A stretch of DNA of 40,457 nucleotides from NCBI GenBank assembly GCA_002699445.1, contig PAAU01000042.1, positions 1-40,457 on the forward strand, given 5' to 3'. This DNA is from Micrococcales bacterium (GTDB lineage Bacteria; Actinomycetota; Actinomycetes; S36-B12; GCA-2699445). The translations under genes were made by a program, and so were the position numbers. Below the pieces are notes generated by a model. It saw only the letters and a list, made by a program, of their open reading frames with translations. It did not search any database and was not told the origin of the DNA. How positions within the stretch are numbered: position 1 is the first letter of the stretch; each line of letters begins with the position of its first letter. This document shows positions 1 to 8,559 of this stretch, piece after piece.

Positions 1-923
1 CCGGCTCCTCCGTCTGCAACCCACTCGTCCAGAGCACAGTGCGGCGGGAGATGGTCGCAGCCGCGCGGACATTGAGATGCGCCATCCGCAAGTTCACCAA
101 AAGCCCCCAAGATCTTGCTGGAATCGATATGTCCCAGTCCAAAGCTGCGTAGCCCGGGGGTATCGATGATCCAGCCACCGTCTGGAAGTGATAAACCCAC
201 GGCAGAGGTTGATGTGTGTCGTCCTCTCCCGGTTACCTCGTTAACTACACCAATCTCGCGATCGGCATTCGGTACCAGTCGATTGACGAGGGTGGACTTC
301 CCCACTCCTGACTGACCAATCAGAACGGTTGTCCGGTCTGCGAGCACGTCGCTTAGTTCCGCAATCGGTTTCTCGGGACTGACGCGGATGAGCTGCATTC
401 CTAACGCTCGGTACCCAGCGGCCAGATCGTCGGCAGCATCTAGATCAGTCTTTGTCACAACAAGCAGTGGTTCGAGTCCTGCATCCAGAGCGGCAACCAG
501 GCACCTGTCGATGAACCGTTCCCGCGGAGATGGGTCAGCTGCCGATACGACAACTCCGAGAAGTTCAGCATTTGCAACCACGATACGTTCGGTCGTGTCA
601 TTGTCGTCAGGGGTCCGACGCAGAGCAGTCTTGCGCTCATCCACGCGAACGATCCGGGCAAGTGATCCGGACGAGCCAGATGTATCGCCGCTAACACCCA
701 CGCGATCACCGACCACTATTCCTCGGCGTCCCAGTTCGCGAGCCCGAACGGCGGTAATGCGAGTCCCATTGTTAGCCAGTACCACCCGAAAGCGACCACG
801 ATCAACAGTGACAACAAGGCCGGGTCGCGCATCGCGATGCTCCGGGCGGTCCTTGCTTCGGGGCCGAGACTTGCGGCTCTGCGGACGGACACGTACGTCG
901 TCTTCGGTGTATTCGCGGGGCAT
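1..923 (-). CDS. rsgA: Ribosome small-subunit-dependent GTPase RsgA (C-terminus cut by window edge)
   Basis: Circularly permuted GTPase that helps late 30S subunit maturation. The reverse strand reads MPREYTEDD from an ATG at 923 and stays open to base 1. Motifs appear in the permuted order expected of RsgA: G4 as TKTD, then the P-loop GQSGVGKST, then G3 as DTPG. The zinc-binding region with CPRGCDH followed by HCALDEW lies at the left edge. Roughly 307 residues are visible, so only a short C-terminal piece should be missing. The start codon lies 3 bp after the aroA stop, so the two are almost certainly co-transcribed; aroA-rsgA adjacency is also known from mycobacteria. The N-terminus is rich in Arg and Lys, as is common in actinobacterial RsgA. 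Confidence 0.93.
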   Translation of the reverse strand, partial: MPREYTEDDVRVRPQSRKSRPRSKDRPEHRDARPGLVVTVDRGRFRVVLANNGTRITAVRARELGRRGIVVGDRVGVSGDTSGSSGSLARIVRVDERKTALRRTPDDNDTTERIVVANAELLGVVVSAADPSPRERFIDRCLVAALDAGLEPLLVVTKTDLDAADDLAAGYRALGMQLIRVSPEKPIAELSDVLADRTTVLIGQSGVGKSTLVNRLVPNADREIGVVNEVTGRGRHTSTSAVGLSLPDGGWIIDTPGLRSFGLGHIDSSKILGAFGELADGASQCPRGCDHLPPHCALDEWVADGGA

Positions 924-926
924 CAA

Positions 927-2234
927 CTAAACAACCAGGTTGCTGTCAGAAACGAGCTTTTGCCATAGCTCTGGGAATTCGGGGAAAGTCTTGCCGGTGG
1001 TCGCAATATTTTCCACGCCAATTCCAGGCACTCGTAGCCCAATAATCGCGCCTGCGGTTGCCATGCGATGGTCGTTGTAGGTATGCCACTCGCCGCCATG
1101 TAACGGTTTCGGATGTATCTCCAAACCGTCGGAAGTGACCGAGACGTCGCCGCCTATTCGATTAAGTTCGTTCGCGAGGGCGGAGAGGCGGTCCGTTTCG
1201 TGGCCGGAAATATGACCGATGCCACTGAGGCGCGAAGGACCGTTGGCGAGAGCGCACAGCGCCACCACTGTCGGAACCAACTCACCTAGATCGCTGAGGT
1301 CTCTATCGATTCCATTGATTTCACCAGTGCCACGGACTGTCAGACCGGCGTCGGTCTGGACCGAGTCGCCGCCGAGCTCGCTGAGCAACTCGCGGACTAT
1401 CGAGACTGGTTGCAAGCCTGCTTGGGGCCAGCCCAAAAGTTCCACCTTGCCACCACTGATGAGCGAGGCCGCTGCGAAGGGAAGCGAGTTAGAAATATCT
1501 GGCTCGATATGCCGGTCACGAGGTGCGATCGTTCCGGGAGCGATCGACCAATTGGCGTCGGTCGGATCTTCGGTGTCCGCCGTGACTGTAATTCCTTGCT
1601 GTTGCAACATGCGGCAGGTCATCTCGATATGCGGCAGTGAGGGTACGGGTGCACCTCGATGATGAATACGTATGCCTTGTTCGAAGTAACACCCAGGGAG
1701 TAGGAAGGCGCTCACGAACTGACTACTTGATGAGGCATCCACGGTCACGGAGCCGCCGGATACGGACCCGGTGGCATGGATACGAAACGGAAGTCGTGGC
1801 TCGTTATCGGTAGATAGCTGGACTCCAAGATCGCCCAAGGCCAAGATGGCCGCAGCCATGGGGCGCTCCCTTGCGCGGGGGTCGCCATCGAATCGGATAT
1901 CGCCTTCGGCTAGCGCTGCCACGGGAGGGAGAAAACGCATGACGGTGCCGGCGAGCCCGCAATCGATGTCGGCGGGACCTCGTAACGGGCCGGGAAATAC
2001 ATGAACCGCGCGGTTGGTTACGTCAACCTCAAATCGAATACCGAGAGAACGCAGGGCTGTCATCATCAGGTTGATGTCGCGTGCGGCCAAAGGTAATCCG
2101 GTCAAGGTACTTGAGCCGTTAGCTAAGGCGGCTAGAAGAAGGGCGCGGTTCGCGATGGACTTGGACCCAGCTATGCCGATGGTTCCATGCACTGGTGATG
2201 TAGCGAGAGGAGCGGGCCACATCGATTCGGTCAT
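927..2234 (-). CDS. aroA: 3-phosphoshikimate 1-carboxyvinyltransferase (EPSP synthase)
   Basis: Catalyses the sixth shikimate-pathway step, joining PEP to shikimate-3-phosphate. The 435 residues match the usual family length. Visible signatures are the N-terminal GSKSIANRALLLAAL block, the CGLAGTVMRFLPP stretch (the GNSGT-type motif, here GLAGT), RERPMA, and the C-terminal NDHRMATAGA followed by TTGKTFPEF. The ATG at 2234 has no Shine-Dalgarno sequence, but TACGCT lies exactly 6 nt upstream, which suggests a leaderless mRNA. It is followed by rsgA and is divergent from pckG across 226 bp. Confidence 0.96.
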   Translation of the reverse strand: MTESMWPAPLATSPVHGTIGIAGSKSIANRALLLAALANGSSTLTGLPLAARDINLMMTALRSLGIRFEVDVTNRAVHVFPGPLRGPADIDCGLAGTVMRFLPPVAALAEGDIRFDGDPRARERPMAAAILALGDLGVQLSTDNEPRLPFRIHATGSVSGGSVTVDASSSSQFVSAFLLPGCYFEQGIRIHHRGAPVPSLPHIEMTCRMLQQQGITVTADTEDPTDANWSIAPGTIAPRDRHIEPDISNSLPFAAASLISGGKVELLGWPQAGLQPVSIVRELLSELGGDSVQTDAGLTVRGTGEINGIDRDLSDLGELVPTVVALCALANGPSRLSGIGHISGHETDRLSALANELNRIGGDVSVTSDGLEIHPKPLHGGEWHTYNDHRMATAGAIIGLRVPGIGVENIATTGKTFPEFPELWQKLVSDSNLVV

Positions 2235-2240
2235 AGGAGC

Positions 2241-2246
2241 AGCGTA
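2241..2246 (-). promoter_or_regulatory. -10 element of aroA (leaderless type)
   Basis: TACGCT on the minus strand, followed by 6 nt and the aroA ATG. It fits the TAnnnT-N6-start geometry repeated through this window. No good -35 box is visible. Confidence 0.6.
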
Positions 2247-2337
2247 TCGGCCTAGGAGAGATTGCCCGGGTGGGAATCGACGCGTGATCAGAGATATCGG
2301 ACGGACAGGGTGAGATACACCACCCCGAATGTGGCAC

Positions 2338-2364
2338 TTGGCGGAGTATCGGGCATCCTAGACT
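2338..2364 (+). promoter_or_regulatory. Candidate pckG promoter
   Basis: TTGGCG at 2338-2343 and TAGACT at 2359-2364 with a 15-bp spacer. This would give a leader of about 90 nt before pckG, which has its own Shine-Dalgarno site. The spacer is short, so the assignment is tentative. Confidence 0.4.
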
Positions 2365-2393
2365 TATTGGGATTCGCCTCGCCTTCATGGTTT

Positions 2394-2411
2394 AGCGCTC
2401 GTCTGAGCGCT
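2394..2411 (+). other. Perfect 7-bp hairpin in the pckG 5' leader
   Basis: AGCGCTC, loop GTCT, GAGCGCT: a perfect inverted repeat with a 4-nt loop, followed by CCCTTTGGG. It lies 49 nt before the pckG start and about 40 nt before its ribosome binding site. It could be an operator (palindromic DNA) or an mRNA hairpin affecting stability; no U-run follows, so it is not a classical terminator. Confidence 0.45.
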
Positions 2412-2460
2412 CCCTTTGGGCTTCGGATACAGGGCGATGTGGCGAGATACGGAGTTGAAG

Positions 2461-4293
2461 ATGAGCGTTCCGGGTCTGGAGAACCCTCCGACTAAGAACA
2501 AGAAACTGCTGGAATGGGTGGAAGAGGTTGCTGCTTTAACCAAGCCCGAGCGAGTCGAATGGTGCGATGGCTCTGAGGACGAGTGGAATCGACTCACTCA
2601 GCAACTGGTTGATGGTGGGACCTTCGTCCGGCTGAATCCGGATAAGCGCCCGAACTCGTTCTTGGCGCGATCGAATCCATCTGATGTCGCGCGCGTTGAA
2701 GACCGCACGTACATCTGCTCTAACCGCGAAGAAGATGCCGGCCCAACAAATAACTGGATGGAGCCGTCGAAGATGCGCGGCATCCTGGGCGGACTCTTTG
2801 ACGGGTGTATGCGTGGCCGAACGATGTACGTTGTGCCGTTCTGCATGGGACCGTTGGGATCGCGGATCTCACAACTGGGTGTTGAAATCACCGACTCACC
2901 GTATGTCGTAGTCAACATGAAAATAATGACCCGAATGGGTTCTGCGGCCCTAGATCAACTCGGCGAGGACGGCGATTTCGTTCCGGCCCTGCACACGGTT
3001 GGGTTCCCCCTGGTTGATGACGCCGGCAGTCCTCGTGATGACGTCTCCTGGCCCTGCAATGACACCAAGTACATCGTTCACTTCCCGGAATCCCGAGAGA
3101 TCTGGTCGTATGGATCCGGTTATGGCGGCAATGCCCTGTTGGGCAAGAAGTGTTTCGCTCTCCGCATCGCGTCAGCGATGGCTCGCGATGAGGGGTGGAT
3201 GGCTGAACACATGTTGGTGCTGAAACTCACCGGTCCTGATGGTGACGTCAAGTACATTACGGCCGCATTCCCATCCGCGTGCGGTAAGACCAACCTTGCG
3301 ATGTTGGAACCCAGCGTCCCAGGCTGGAAGGTTGAAACGGTTGGCGACGACATCGCTTGGATGCGATTTGGCAATGATGGAAGGCTCTACGCCATTAATC
3401 CGGAGGCTGGTTTCTTCGGAGTTGCGCCGGGTACTGGGGACAAAACGAATGCCAACGCGGTCAAAACGCTGTGGGGCAACTCGATATTCACCAATGTCGC
3501 GATGACTGACGATGGTGATGTGTGGTGGGAAGGATTGACCGAAGAAGCGCCCGCACACCTCACCGATTGGAAGGGAAACGATTGGACTCCGGAAAGCGAT
3601 GATCCCTCAAGTCATCCCAATGCACGCTTCACTGCTCCGGCGGAGCAGTGCCCGTCGATCGCGCCTAACTGGGAAGACCCAACTGGGGTTCCCATCTCGG
3701 CCATCCTGTTTGGTGGACGGCGCGCAACCAACGTCCCCTTAGTCAATGAAGCTCGAGATTGGCAACATGGGGTTTTCCTTGGCTCGTCGATAGCCTCTGA
3801 GCAAACTGCGGCAGCTGAGGGGACCGTCGGAGCGTTGCGTCGTGATCCCTTTGCCATGTTGCCGTTCTGTGGCTACAACATGGCGGACTACTGGGGTCAT
3901 TGGCTCAAGATTGGCAACATGACGGAGGAAGACAAGTTGCCCAAGATCTATCAAGTCAATTGGTTCCGCAAAGACAGTGATGGGAAGTTTATTTGGCCGG
4001 GGTTTGGTGAAAACTCTCGCGTACTTTCCTGGATCGTGGAGCGCGTGGAGGGTCGAGTCGAAGCCGATGAAACCCCCATTGGTAACCGGCCTAAAGACGG
4101 AGATCTTTACGTCGATGGTCTAGATCTAGACAAGCAGCAGCTCGCTGAGTTGTTCGAGGTCGATCCGGACTCATGGCTGGCCGAATGCGATCTCACCGAA
4201 GAATACTTCGATAAGTTTGGCGACAAAGTTCCTGCAGCCCTGCGCGATGAACTTGCGGAGCTACGAAGGCATCTGGAGGCCGCGAAAGCTTGA
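2461..4293 (+). CDS. pckG: Phosphoenolpyruvate carboxykinase (GTP)
   Basis: Interconverts oxaloacetate plus GTP with PEP, the entry step of gluconeogenesis. The 610 residues match GTP-type PEPCK. The PSACGKTN P-loop with its reactive cysteine, the VGDDIAWM kinase-2 segment, the NWFRKD and [10 protein letters not shown] blocks and the [12 protein letters not shown] substrate region are all present. The start is set at the ATG of [10 protein letters not shown] because GGAG sits 6 nt upstream (2451-2454); an in-frame GTG or ATG further up lacks such a site and would add non-conserved residues. It is transcribed away from aroA with a leader containing a hairpin. A PEPCK fits an organism living on amino acids and peptides, as the secreted peptidases nearby suggest. 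Confidence 0.97.
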   Translation: MSVPGLENPPTKNKKLLEWVEEVAALTKPERVEWCDGSEDEWNRLTQQLVDGGTFVRLNPDKRPNSFLARSNPSDVARVEDRTYICSNREEDAGPTNNWMEPSKMRGILGGLFDGCMRGRTMYVVPFCMGPLGSRISQLGVEITDSPYVVVNMKIMTRMGSAALDQLGEDGDFVPALHTVGFPLVDDAGSPRDDVSWPCNDTKYIVHFPESREIWSYGSGYGGNALLGKKCFALRIASAMARDEGWMAEHMLVLKLTGPDGDVKYITAAFPSACGKTNLAMLEPSVPGWKVETVGDDIAWMRFGNDGRLYAINPEAGFFGVAPGTGDKTNANAVKTLWGNSIFTNVAMTDDGDVWWEGLTEEAPAHLTDWKGNDWTPESDDPSSHPNARFTAPAEQCPSIAPNWEDPTGVPISAILFGGRRATNVPLVNEARDWQHGVFLGSSIASEQTAAAEGTVGALRRDPFAMLPFCGYNMADYWGHWLKIGNMTEEDKLPKIYQVNWFRKDSDGKFIWPGFGENSRVLSWIVERVEGRVEADETPIGNRPKDGDLYVDGLDLDKQQLAELFEVDPDSWLAECDLTEEYFDKFGDKVPAALRDELAELRRHLEAAKA

Positions 4294-4377
4294 GAAGCAG
4301 CGGTCCCAGTAACGGGCAGGCGACCTGACCGGGCCAGTTGGTCAATGATCTGAGTTACTTCCTTGGTGGCTTTGCTC

Positions 4378-4383
4378 TAGGCT
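4378..4383 (+). promoter_or_regulatory. Candidate -10 element of the DUF4333 lipoprotein gene
   Basis: TAGGCT, identical to the -10 boxes found before the DUF2516 and YHYH genes, but here about 34 nt upstream of the start, leaving a short leader that includes an AGGAGG site. Confidence 0.45.
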
Positions 4384-4417
4384 GACTGGCGACGTGATGG
4401 GCCCAGGAGGTGATCGT

Positions 4418-4741
4418 ATGCGGCGATCGTCGTTGGCGAAATTAATTGTGGGCAGCGCGGTGCTCGCGCTAGCGGTCGGCGGGTGTGGTGGAACCGCTTC
4501 AGTGACCAGTTCTGATGTAGCGGAGCAGGCACAAGCGGCATTGACACAACAGGTTGGTCAACCAGCCCCACCCGTTGATTGTCCTGGAGACCTGCCGGCT
4601 GAAGTCGGAGCAAAAATCACGTGCACCATTTCAGATGGCACAACGAAGTACGAGGTCTACATCACGGTTACGTCAGTAGAAGATGGCGACCAAGTGAAGT
4701 TCGATGTGCAGGTAGCTGATACCCCCGTGAACGTAGGGTGA
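4418..4741 (+). CDS. Small lipoprotein with DUF4333 domain
   Basis: A 107-residue exported lipoprotein. Residues 1-22 form a signal peptide (MRRSS, a hydrophobic run, then the lipobox AVGGC with the lipidated Cys at 23). The rest carries the DUF4333 pattern: CPGDLPAEVGAKITCTI followed by a Tyr/Val-rich beta region, with two conserved cysteines that probably pair. The start is fixed by a perfect AGGAGG at 4405-4410, 7 nt upstream; an in-frame ATG 24 nt earlier lies before this site and is unlikely. The domain is common in actinobacterial envelopes, but its function is not known. It stands alone, and its stop is 3 bp from the end of the opposing membrane-protein gene. Confidence 0.85.
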   Translation: MRRSSLAKLIVGSAVLALAVGGCGGTASVTSSDVAEQAQAALTQQVGQPAPPVDCPGDLPAEVGAKITCTISDGTTKYEVYITVTSVEDGDQVKFDVQVADTPVNVG

Positions 4742-4744
4742 CGG

Positions 4745-5455
4745 CTACTGCTTTTCTTCTGGCTGCCCCATGGCCAGCCCGGCCGTTGAGTTTGTCTTAC
4801 GCTGATCTAGCTGGGTGCAACGCCAAGCGGTGAGAATGGCGTAGGTCAACCACAGACCGATCCCAATGAACTTGAAGGTGTCTTCGACCAGCCCCGCCGT
4901 TGGCGGCCGATAGCCGAGCATATCTCCCGCGGTGTCCAATCCGACAGAACCGCATAAGAACAACGCTCCCACTAACAAGACAATGGGGTAGCCACGACGG
5001 AGCATTGAATGTTGCGTTGCGATAAAGGCAACTACGAGTAGGGCGTAGAGCGCGACGTAGAGTGACTGGCTTCCGAACGGGAGCAGTGGCAGGAACCATT
5101 CATGCAGCAGGAATTGATCGTCAAGAGCCAATAACGCGGTCAATAGGCCGAACATGACGAGGAAGCGAGACTCTTGATTCCGCCCCATACGTTTGGCTTG
5201 GGCCCCAGCAAACAAGCTGATGGCCGCTGCGGCCGTCCACATCATAATTGCGAGAGAGGAAATCGCACTGACTAAAGGGTGAGAAAAGGTCACAGACGCC
5301 ATATCGGAAAACACCACCCAGGCTGGCTCTCCACCCGCAGTCGCAGACCATACACAGCCGCCAATTACTAAAGCGCTTGTTGTAATCACGCCGGCGATGG
5401 CCCACCACTGCGTCGAGGATCGCTGCGAGAGGCTGGGTTGCTGTGTTTCGATCAT
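4745..5455 (-). CDS. Six-TM membrane protein of unknown function
   Basis: A 236-residue integral membrane protein. Hydrophobic segments lie at roughly residues 18-36, 61-84, 97-118, 130-147, 155-177 and 187-212. Two polar motifs sit at membrane borders: LDDQFLLHE at 111-119 and EDTFKFIG at 191-198. Paired acidic and His residues of this kind could bind a metal or form a catalytic site, as in ceramidase-like membrane hydrolases, but I do not recognise the family and assign no function. The ATG is preceded by AGAGG with 7-nt spacing. It is monocistronic and convergent with the DUF4333 lipoprotein, only 3 bp apart. Confidence 0.75.
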   Translation of the reverse strand: MIETQQPSLSQRSSTQWWAIAGVITTSALVIGGCVWSATAGGEPAWVVFSDMASVTFSHPLVSAISSLAIMMWTAAAAISLFAGAQAKRMGRNQESRFLVMFGLLTALLALDDQFLLHEWFLPLLPFGSQSLYVALYALLVVAFIATQHSMLRRGYPIVLLVGALFLCGSVGLDTAGDMLGYRPPTAGLVEDTFKFIGIGLWLTYAILTAWRCTQLDQRKTNSTAGLAMGQPEEKQ

Positions 5456-5580
5456 GTCCAGGCCTCTTGTCGGTTGTCAGCTGGTCACCAGGGTCTCATG
5501 TTGACTCCCGTTTCTTGCTCGGGTGACACGTCATGTCGGGACACGCCTTGGAGTTCGATGAACCGGTTCATTGCCCTGTC

Positions 5581-5586
5581 TAGGCT
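5581..5586 (+). promoter_or_regulatory. -10 element of the DUF2516 gene (leaderless type)
   Basis: TAGGCT, then 6 nt, then the GTG start at 5593. There is no Shine-Dalgarno sequence. The same hexamer with the same spacing precedes the YHYH gene at 26866. Confidence 0.65.
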
Positions 5587-5592
5587 GTTCTC

Positions 5593-5907
5593 GTGGATCC
5601 TCTCGTGACTGCTTTAAGTTTCATACTTGGCTTCGGCTCGTTGGCCTTGGTCGTATGGGGTTTTATTGATGCTTACGGTTTTGCTGCAGAAGACTTCCGA
5701 GCCGTCAACCGGATGCCCAGGTTAGTGTGGGTAGCGATACTTCTAGTGGGTTTCTTCCTCCTACTTCTTGTCGGATCTCGTGATGTGATCGCGAATCCTC
5801 TGAGCTTGGGTGGTGCCATTTGGGTAGCCGTTATGATCGCGACTGGCGTGTACTTCTATGACCAGCGACCCAAACTGCGTTTAGTGCGAGCTACCAGAGA
5901 TCCCTAG
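5593..5907 (+). CDS. DUF2516 family small membrane protein
   Basis: A 104-residue protein with three hydrophobic segments (about 5-27, 45-62 and 70-88). The [20 protein letters not shown] stretch and the C-terminal [10 protein letters not shown] match the actinobacterial DUF2516 pattern (DAFRaadK.tK..W and D.RP). Function is unknown; the family is predicted to lie in the cytoplasmic membrane. It starts at a GTG immediately downstream of a leaderless-type -10 box. Its TAG stop shares the tetranucleotide CTAG with the stop of the opposing arcB, so the two genes overlap by 4 bp tail to tail. Confidence 0.85.
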   Translation: MDPLVTALSFILGFGSLALVVWGFIDAYGFAAEDFRAVNRMPRLVWVAILLVGFFLLLLVGSRDVIANPLSLGGAIWVAVMIATGVYFYDQRPKLRLVRATRDP

Positions 5908-6911
5908 TCCCCAATCGTTGCAACCATGATCGCCTTGATGGTGTGTAGTCGGTTTTCTGCCTGCGTAAAGGCGATATTTGCGCTTGACTCGAAGACTTCA
6001 TTCGTCACCTCGAGGCCGTTCTCCATGCCGGTGGAAGCCGCCACGTCCTTGCCTACTTTTGTATTCGTATCGTGGAATGCCGGTAGACAATGCATGAATT
6101 TCGCATCCTTGGCCCCAGTCTTGTCTAGCGCTGCGCGATTCACCTGATACGGCTTCAACAACGTGACGCGCTCGTCCCATACTTCCTTGGGCTCGCCCAT
6201 AGACACCCAAACGTCGGTATGAAGAAACTCGGCTCCTGGTATCGCCTCGTCGGGATCTTCAGTCAGCGTGACTCGCGCTCCACTTTCTTCAGCTCGCGCA
6301 TGCGCTTGATCCTGGATTTCCTTGGCGGGCCACAGATCCTTTGGTGAGCAAATGCGAACATCGCAACCCATGATGGCGCCCATGATGAGCAAAGAGTTGC
6401 CCATGTTGGAACGGGCATCACCCATGTAGGCATAGGAAATACCTGATAGCGGCTTACCCCGGCTGTACTCACTCATCGTGAGGAAATCGGCAAGCATCTG
6501 AGTGGGATGCCACTCATCGGTGAGACCATTCCATACTGGTACGTCAGCGAAATGCGCCAACTCCTCGACGTTCTCATGGGCGGCACCGCGATATTCAATG
6601 CCGTCATAGAAACCAGAGAGCACCCGCGCAGTGTCGGCGATCGACTCCTTATGGCCCAGTTGTGAGCCGCTGGGATCCAGGTAGGTGACTCCGGCGCCCT
6701 GATCGTAGGCACCTACCTCAAAGGCGCAACGGGTGCGAGTAGAGGTCTTTTCGAATATCAGCGCGACATTCTTGCGCTGCATCCGCTGGCGTTCATTTCC
6801 CGTGTATTTGGCTCGCTTGAGGTCTCGAGATAGATCGAGCAGAAATTGTAATTCCTGTGTGGTGAAATCCAGCTCCTTGAGGAAATCACGATTACGTAGG
6901 TTGACCGGCAT
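5904..6911 (-). CDS. arcB: Ornithine carbamoyltransferase, probably catabolic
   Basis: In the arginine deiminase pathway this enzyme phosphorolyses citrulline to ornithine and carbamoyl phosphate. The 335 residues contain the carbamoyl-phosphate motif STRTR at 57-61 (within [13 protein letters not shown]), GHKES, and the ornithine-binding HCLPAFHD near residue 273. An AAAGGA-type ribosome site precedes the ATG. It lies 104 bp downstream of arcA on the same strand, which argues for the catabolic (arcB) role; the length also fits the ArcB and E. coli ArgF type. Sequence alone cannot exclude an anabolic argF role. No carbamate kinase gene, the usual third enzyme, is present in the window. Confidence 0.9.
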   Translation of the reverse strand: MPVNLRNRDFLKELDFTTQELQFLLDLSRDLKRAKYTGNERQRMQRKNVALIFEKTSTRTRCAFEVGAYDQGAGVTYLDPSGSQLGHKESIADTARVLSGFYDGIEYRGAAHENVEELAHFADVPVWNGLTDEWHPTQMLADFLTMSEYSRGKPLSGISYAYMGDARSNMGNSLLIMGAIMGCDVRICSPKDLWPAKEIQDQAHARAEESGARVTLTEDPDEAIPGAEFLHTDVWVSMGEPKEVWDERVTLLKPYQVNRAALDKTGAKDAKFMHCLPAFHDTNTKVGKDVAASTGMENGLEVTNEVFESSANIAFTQAENRLHTIKAIMVATIGD

Positions 6912-7015
6912 GGTCGTCCTTTCTGTTTGAGCTCTCTATTTCTTCTTCTTAGTCTTGTTGATTCTTATGGGGTAGTGCTGAGCCTGAGCGAAAGTAATCA
7001 AACAGCCTCCACCGA

Positions 7016-8245
7016 TTACTCGTCGGCCGAACCTCGCTCCATCGGACACGACATGCACCGAGGCCCACCTCGTCCTCGACCAAGTTCGTTGCCCACGATG
7101 CCCATAATTTCGATGCCATTCCTGCGGAGAAATGTATTGGTCGTTTCATTACGGTCGTAACCAAAAATGACACCAGGTGAGACGGTCAGGAAATTGTTAC
7201 CGTCATTCCACTGTTCACGGGCGGCACCCAACTCATCGATGGGCGTGTAGAGCGGAGTTACCTTTTCCTGGCCGATGGCGTCAGCCAGGACCGGCCACAA
7301 GTCGTCAATTTCCGTGATGCTGTAAGCCCCACTGTCATCGGACTTGGTGAGTTCGTAAGTCTTTAGGTTGGTTGGAAGGTCAGAGAAAACCGAAAATTTA
7401 TCTTTATCGATCATCGTCATCGCGGTATCGAGGTGCATCAGGGTCCGCACCTTTGGCAACTCAACAACAATAACTTTATTGATTTGGCTGTCAGGGGCCG
7501 AGAAGTAGTTCTGGGTGAGCATTCCAATCCCCTGTGGTGTGGTTCGCTCGCTCATGCCGATCAGCACGGTCCCGTTACCCACGACGATAATGTCACCGCC
7601 TTCAATCGTGGCGGGCTGGTGTACTTCATCGTCGTTGCCGTAATAGAAATGCGGGATTACTGACGTGAACTCTGGGTGAAAGTTCCAAATCACCCGGCTG
7701 TGCAATGTTTCCCGCTGCCGAGCGGGCTTTGCCATCGGATTCACAGACAGACCGTTGTAAGCGAAGGCAGTGTTGTCTCGCTGAAAGAGGTGATTGGGCA
7801 GGGGAGTCAGGATGAAGTCGTAGTCATCAAGGTAGTCCCACAGCAGATTAGAATTACGTGGCAGTCCCAAGTCCTTCTTGAGGATGCCGCCGATCATGTA
7901 AGAGGCCATCTCGGACCCGCTGACACCACGTGCCAACTCCTTTAGCGGCTCTACGATTTGAGGACCGACCCGCTCAGGTGTCGCGATCCGATCCAGCAAA
8001 AATTCGCGAGCCTCATCAATTTCGAGAGCCTCTCCCAGCTTGTCCCGAAACAAGTGAACCTTGACGCCCTTTTGTTCTAACCCGTCAGCGAAGGCACGAT
8101 GCTCTTCCCTAGCCTTGCGGGCCCACATAACGTCGTCGAAGAGTAATTCGTCGCAGTTTTGTGGGGTGAGGCGGTCGAGTTCCAGTCCTGGCTCGTGCAA
8201 CATAACTTGCTTCAGCTGTCCGACCTCTGAGTCGACATGGAGCAT
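7016..8245 (-). CDS. arcA: Arginine deiminase
   Basis: Hydrolyses arginine to citrulline and ammonia, the first step of the arginine deiminase pathway. The 409 residues carry all catalytic elements: FQRDN with Asp157, IEGGD with Glu215, MHLDT with His271, and the C-terminal GGPRCMSCP with nucleophile Cys397. The start is placed at the ATG of [14 protein letters not shown], which matches family N-termini and has AAAGGA about 6 nt upstream; the open frame extends to 8344, but that stretch is the promoter region. FQRDN replaces the more usual FTRD. It is followed by arcB and is divergent from a YfcC-type carrier. The leader carries a short hairpin at 8272-8284. Confidence 0.95.
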   Translation of the reverse strand: MLHVDSEVGQLKQVMLHEPGLELDRLTPQNCDELLFDDVMWARKAREEHRAFADGLEQKGVKVHLFRDKLGEALEIDEAREFLLDRIATPERVGPQIVEPLKELARGVSGSEMASYMIGGILKKDLGLPRNSNLLWDYLDDYDFILTPLPNHLFQRDNTAFAYNGLSVNPMAKPARQRETLHSRVIWNFHPEFTSVIPHFYYGNDDEVHQPATIEGGDIIVVGNGTVLIGMSERTTPQGIGMLTQNYFSAPDSQINKVIVVELPKVRTLMHLDTAMTMIDKDKFSVFSDLPTNLKTYELTKSDDSGAYSITEIDDLWPVLADAIGQEKVTPLYTPIDELGAAREQWNDGNNFLTVSPGVIFGYDRNETTNTFLRRNGIEIMGIVGNELGRGRGGPRCMSCPMERGSADE

Positions 8246-8559
8246 TGCAGTTCCTTTCGATGAATCTCGTTGAGGCAGAGCCTCGAGGTTGATATTCGTC
8301 GTTCTTGAGAAGTTTCGCCACCCAACTGACAGATATTGCGGCATGAATGGGGTTTTCTATTCACTGATCATGGTGAAGACGCTTTTATCAGCAGATGTGG
8401 TCGATTTATTTATTCCATTATTTCTATATTTCAGATTTATCTAACTCACAAGATCACCAAGTGCGTAGTTATATTTTCACATGACATTCTGAATCTGTTT
8501 CCGCTAGTAATGGTGCAGGCACGATGAAAAGTGGCCGACAAGTTCGTCTTGGAGTAGCA
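8246..8559. promoter_or_regulatory. AT-rich divergent control region of the arginine deiminase locus
   Basis: These 314 bp separate arcA from the YfcC-type carrier and should hold both promoters. The core at about 8389-8480 is far richer in A+T than its surroundings (runs such as TTTATTTATTCCATTATT, and TTATAT at 8469). An inverted repeat TGAAT-N10-ATTCA spans 8344-8363; its half-sites resemble ARG-box halves, but the spacing is 10 rather than 4. TCAC-N8-GTGA lies at 8361-8376. GAGGC-AGA-GCCTC at 8272-8284 would form a hairpin in the arcA leader. These suggest arginine- or oxygen-responsive control, which is inference. Confidence 0.55.

Noticed and set aside
388-930. Plus-strand 180-codon open frame
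   Set aside because: It is antisense to rsgA, whose P-loop, DTPG and zinc motifs are unmistakable on the other strand.
4326-4344. TGACC-N9-GGTCA as a pckG terminator
   Set aside because: Only a 5-bp stem with a large loop and no U-tract.
8246-8344. 33-residue N-terminal extension of arcA
   Set aside because: A good ribosome site precedes the internal ATG at 8245 and known arginine deiminases start there; the upstream part is promoter DNA.
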